Shown here piece by piece: positions 60,435 to 64,000 of a stretch of DNA of 64,000 nt. The DNA lies in NCBI GenBank assembly GCA_902729315.2, contig LR746264.1, positions 3,016,878-3,080,877 on the forward strand, written 5' to 3'. The position numbers and the translations under genes were made by a program. Source of the DNA: Spirodela intermedia. Lineage: Eukaryota; Streptophyta; Magnoliopsida; Alismatales; Araceae. Position 1 is the stretch's first letter; each line of letters opens with the position of its first letter. The notes below the pieces were generated by a model that saw only the letters and a list, made by a program, of their open reading frames with translations, had not been told where the DNA came from and ran no database searches.

Positions 60435-62541
60435 TCACGTGACCTGGGTTGGTTTCGGGCTCAGAGGGCCGATGGCCTCCGGAGGCTCAGCCCGAAACTG
60501 CCGCCGCAGCTCCTCGAAAGCGGCCATCGTGGCAGGATCCAGACCGCCTGCCACCTGCCATCGATCCAGATGAGAAGATCAGAACCGCCCGCTCTCTCGA
60601 CAGGAAAAAAATCGAACCGGGCCTAATACGGCCCGGAAAAATACGGGGCTCGGGCCCAGGTTTTGATTACCTGGTGGACCCGGAAGGCAAAACCGAGGCC
60701 CCGGAGGAGGAGCGCCTCCTGCGATTGCTCTCTTTCCGGGTGCTGCGTTGACTCGAGCTTCACCCTCTTCACGTACGCGCTCGCCAGCTTCGTCGATGCC
60801 AGCAGCTTCAGCTGCTCGAATCATCATCATCAGCAAAGTTTAAAACGTTGACTTTTGCCACCGAGGATCTTGGAAGAACTCTTCTGTCGGAGAGAGGATG
60901 AGGAGATGGGCACCTTCTTGACGACGCCGGAATCGAGCATCCAATCGGTGGGGATCTTCAGCTCCCGATAAGATCTCATGGCGGCGTCCCGCAGTTGGGC
61001 GGATCTCAGGATCTGCCGTTCCAACCTTCGTTGGATCGATGGGGGCAAGTTGATGAGGAGGAGGAAGAAGAAGAAGAAGAAGAAGAAGAAGAAGAAGAAG
61101 AAGAAGAAGAAGAAGAAGAGGGAGCTTACTTGTCGAGCAGGAGGGCCATCTTCTTCAACGCGGCCTCGCATGGCAGGGCTGGGTCGTCCTCAAAGGAGTC
61201 AATCTCCATCTCCATCCGCTTCAGGTCCTGATACTCCACGGCGGCCTCCCTCAGGGCGTCCGCCTTCTTCTCCGGCCAGTCGAAGTGCTTCAGCACCGCC
61301 CTCTCATCTGCCTGCAACAACGACGCATTTACAGCTTGCTTTCCTTCTTCCTTTCTTTCTGGAAGGTTCAAAAATGGAATAAAGGAGGGATCTTGGAGGC
61401 CGACCAGCGTGGAGAGCTCGCCGTCGAGCCAGTCAACGAAGGCGACGACCTCGTCCATGTCCTTGTAAGCGGCGGATCGGACCCTCTCGATCAGGACCCG
61501 TACGAAGCCGCCTTTCTTCTCCACGTCCGACCTGATCTGCAGAAGAAAAGCACCAACCAACCAGCTGATTCTCGCCGCCGCCGCCGTCGCCGCCACCATA
61601 AGTCAACGCCGAGGGAGAGAGAGAGCGGGGGTAGGGGTTGATGCTTACGGCTAGAAGGTGGGCCGACCGGTTCTGAAGCTCTCCGACGATGCTGACACGA
61701 GCATCGGCGGAGCGACCGCTGCCGCCGCCGCCGCCACCGCCGTCCCGGCTGTGCCTGGCCAGTGAGTGGTAGAATTCGACCAAGGACGCTGATTTCCGCA
61801 TGTTTTCGGATTTGGGAGTGGGCCCTTGCCGGATTGGGGAAAGCCGGGGAAGCGAAGACGGGGGCGGCGGCGGGGGAGGAGGAGGCGGCGGCGGCGACGA
61901 CTTTGGTTCTGGTTCGCCGGCGGGAGACTGCTCTGATCTCTGCATTCGTGAAGCATCATTAGGTGGAGGGATGAACCGAATTTGGGGAAGAAGAAGAAGA
62001 GGTTTGACTTTCCCCGGGCTACCTTCTGCTCGTCGGCTCCGGCGGGGTATGATATCTTCAGATGGGCAGCGGAGAGGTCCTCGGCGAGCTGCTTCTTCTG
62101 CAACTCGAGCTCCGCGTTGACCAACAGGAGGTTCTCCAGCTGGGCCTTCAGCGCCGAGACCTCCGACCGCAGCTCCCTCACGAGGCTCTCCCCCTCGTCG
62201 AGCTTCCTCTGCAACTCCGCCGCCGCCGCCGCCGCCGCCCGTTCCTTCTTCTTCGTCGGGTCCTCCCCGGGCCTCCGCCGCAGGGGGGCGAGCTGCTCGG
62301 CGGTGGAGGCGACGCTGCCGCCGCCGCTGCTCCGGGAGCGGCCGAGGAACTCGGCGGGGCTGACCCGGCTGGCGAATATGGACGACCTTCTGGAGCCCTG
62401 GTGGAGATTCGTCTCCGGCGGCGGCGCCGGCTTGGCTCTCGCCGTTGCCGCCTTCGCCGCCGGCGCAGGGCTCTTCCTGGTGGTCTTCTCTGCCGCTCCG
62501 GCGCGGCCAGGTGGTGCCGCCGGCGCCGCCTCCCGCTTCAT
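60435..62541 (-). CDS. CHUP1-like / IPGA1-like protein
   Basis: Plant-specific CHUP1 family; members link organelles or microtubules to the cytoskeleton. Seven exons, 498 residues: 62023-62541, 61649-61939, 61405-61536, 61130-61311, 60914-61025, 60671-60811, 60435-60554. Basic Ala/Pro-rich N-terminus; coiled coil at about 108-163; a run of 12 prolines (189-200), a profilin-type motif; then the conserved CHUP1 C-terminal domain (SLVEFYHSLARHS, FVDWLDGELSTL, ERAVLKHFDWPEKKADALREA, PTDWMLDSGVVKK, FRVHQVAGGLDPATMAAFEELR). It lacks CHUP1's N-terminal chloroplast anchor and is shorter, so an IPGA1 or other CHUP1-like paralogue is likelier. Exon 5 uses an AG acceptor 38 bases beyond a long (TTC)n tract. 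Confidence 0.9.
61064..61119 (-). repeat. (GAA/TTC)n array inside intron 4 of the CHUP1-like gene
   Basis: About 18 GAA units (TTC on the coding strand) make up more than half of the 104-bp intron 61026-61129 and appear to serve as its polypyrimidine tract. Confidence 0.92.
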
Positions 62542-63870
62542 TGCGAACTCCTCTCCACCAGCCCGGAGTTGGCCGATCAATCCAGACCCACCCCCGGTTC
62601 TCGATGGAGGTGGACGATGAGGAGGAGGTGGTCTCAGGAGAAACCTGAAGAGAGAAAATTTAAGAGAGAGAAGAGGCGATGCCAGGTTGGACGCATGTGG
62701 GGACTTCTCCTCTTCTCCTTTCTCATTTAATGGCGAGTGGCTTCTGAGTCTCATCCGCCATTACTCCCATCCACGCACACCTCCGATCTTCCTCCTCGGA
62801 GAAACCCATAAGCGGCGGCCTTCTTTTTAATCTCTATCTCTCTCCCTCCCTCTCTCTCTCTCTCTTACTCAAGCTTTCTCTCTCTGCCAGAGAACCCATT
62901 AAGGGAACACCCACATTAATCAATCCCCCGGGAATCTTCTCCGAGATCAGAGCCGGAGACTTTTCTATTCTCGGGGGAGGAGGCTTTTTCAGAAGACCCC
63001 CCAGCACGAGACATGGATGAGGACGGTGGGGCCCATCCGCCATGGCTAACCCCACCCGCCTTTGTCTCTTCTCCTTGCTCCTGTCTCCATTCAACCATGG
63101 CCCAGAACAGGAATACTCTCTCTCTCGCTCTGGTCTATACAGGAAGAAAAAGCGACCCAGCAACCATGGTAGTTGAAAACCTAGAGATTTGATCGAATAA
63201 TGGAGGTGGGTGGATGGGAAGTGAGAGGATCTCTGTAGCCCGGGAGTGAAGGGCCGGCGACCCAGCCAACGGAGTTGGCGGCGGCATGTGCGCATGAAGG
63301 AGACCGCCGGAAGAGGACACAACGGGAAGGGGGGGGACTATTCGGTGGCGCCGCTGCTCTCCCGGTGGGACGAATCTCCCCGCCGCCGGGTGGTGAGCAC
63401 GAATGTGCAGTTGCCGAGATGGAGACGAGTTCTTGTAGGGAAGCAGATCCACTCCCTCGTCGGCGACCACCGACGAGCATTTTCATGGTTCGATCAAATC
63501 AACCACTTCAATCGGTGTTTTGGGAAATTCGCTCTCTCTCTCTCTCTCTCTCTTCTCTTTCGTCTCTCTGTTCTGTCTCTCTTCTCTCTGTGTGAAAGAC
63601 AAGGGAAGTGTACTGACATTTTCATGGTGTTGTCACTCTCACCCTCCATGGAGATTCCGTCTCTCTATCTCTCTCTCGCTACATATCTCCGAAATTTTTT
63701 GTGGGTCTGCCCGTGATGCATATGCCAATGCCCTGGATAAAGGCCCTGTAAAACTCTCTCTCTCTCTCTCTCCCTCTCTCGCTCCCGTTCCGCCCCTCCG
63801 TGACATATCTGCCAATGTCTGAGCAGAAAGGGCTCTCCTGGGCAAAGGTCCCACGAAAAATTTCTCCCTC

Positions 63871-63902
<32 letters not shown>

Positions 63903-64000
63903 TTATCCCTCCTCCTCTGAACCACGTACTCTCTATCTATCCACCAAAGTCTACGTACTGGGGTGCCTGCCACATGCAGAAATCTCAGACAAAATTCCTC
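62542..64000. other. CHUP1-like 5' flank, rich in (TC)n tracts
   Basis: Contains the CHUP1-like promoter and 5' UTR (minus strand). (TC)n runs lie at about 62843-62865, 63533-63552, 63752-63782 and 63871-63902. Two short imperfect repeats (CATATGCCAATG.CCTGGATAAAGG and CATATCTGCCAATGTCTGAG) occur near 63718 and 63801. A GC-rich stretch at 63245-63480 has open frames, but none resembles a known protein; it could be a first exon of a gene to the right. Confidence 0.45.

Noticed and set aside
61982-62730. Plus-strand open frames across CHUP1-like exon 1
   Set aside because: Arg/Ser/Pro-rich shadow frames; the minus strand encodes the coiled coil and basic N-terminus of the family.
63246-63716. 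Open frames in the GC-rich stretch at the right end
   Set aside because: Composition-driven and ending in (TC)n repeats; no family resemblance and no splice partner inside the window.

Overview
This is a plant nuclear window. All protein genes carry short GT-AG introns, and they belong to plant families: a WRKY factor, plastid SecA1, plastid rubredoxin, a saposin-insert aspartic protease, DGAT3 and a CHUP1-like protein. There are also a tRNA-Asp-primed gypsy-type LTR element and an L1-type LINE. Exons of the rubredoxin, cysteine desulfhydrase, DGAT3 and CHUP1-like genes are very GC-rich beside AT-rich introns, and (GA)n tracts are abundant. That suits a monocot or another GC3-rich angiosperm, but the species cannot be named from the sequence.

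Layout. 1-2.2 kb: 3' part of a group IIb WRKY gene (+) followed by a short tandem array. 2.4-2.74 kb: decayed copy of the rubredoxin gene's 5' end. 2.75-21 kb: gene-free, transposon-rich block with a possible solo LTR (7.64-9.43 kb), a complete non-autonomous gypsy/Athila-like element (9467-16916, target duplication ATACC) and a dead LINE on the minus strand (about 17.2-20.1 kb). 21.4-22.0 kb: plastid rubredoxin (+). 22.9-25.8 kb: aspartic protease (-). 28.4-42.4 kb: 20-exon plastid SecA1 (-). 43.0-44.3 kb: array of about 300-bp repeats. 45.0-46.4 kb: twin-CX9C mitochondrial protein (+), followed 53 bp later by a MON1-CCZ1 regulator/Mic1-like gene (+, to 52.3 kb). 53.2-54.6 kb: L-cysteine desulfhydrase-like enzyme (+). 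58.0-59.5 kb: DGAT3 (-). 60.4-62.5 kb: CHUP1/IPGA1-like protein (-).

The genes share no single pathway. Two serve the chloroplast (SecA1 protein import into thylakoids; rubredoxin, linked to photosystem II assembly). Two serve vacuole or endosome biology (aspartic protease; Mic1-like regulator). The others are a mitochondrial assembly factor, a sulfur enzyme, a cytosolic lipid enzyme and a cytoskeletal organelle-positioning protein. Exon models were built by hand and all close in frame, with two informative exceptions: one SecA1 intron begins GA instead of GT, and one protease exon keeps the frame only through a shifted acceptor.

I found no undescribed multigene system. The most notable signals are the SecA1 splice anomaly, the protease frame conflict, the 53-bp gap between two same-strand genes, the duplicated hairpin-polypurine module in the LTR element, a G-box cluster in a repeat, and several undocumented local tandem arrays.
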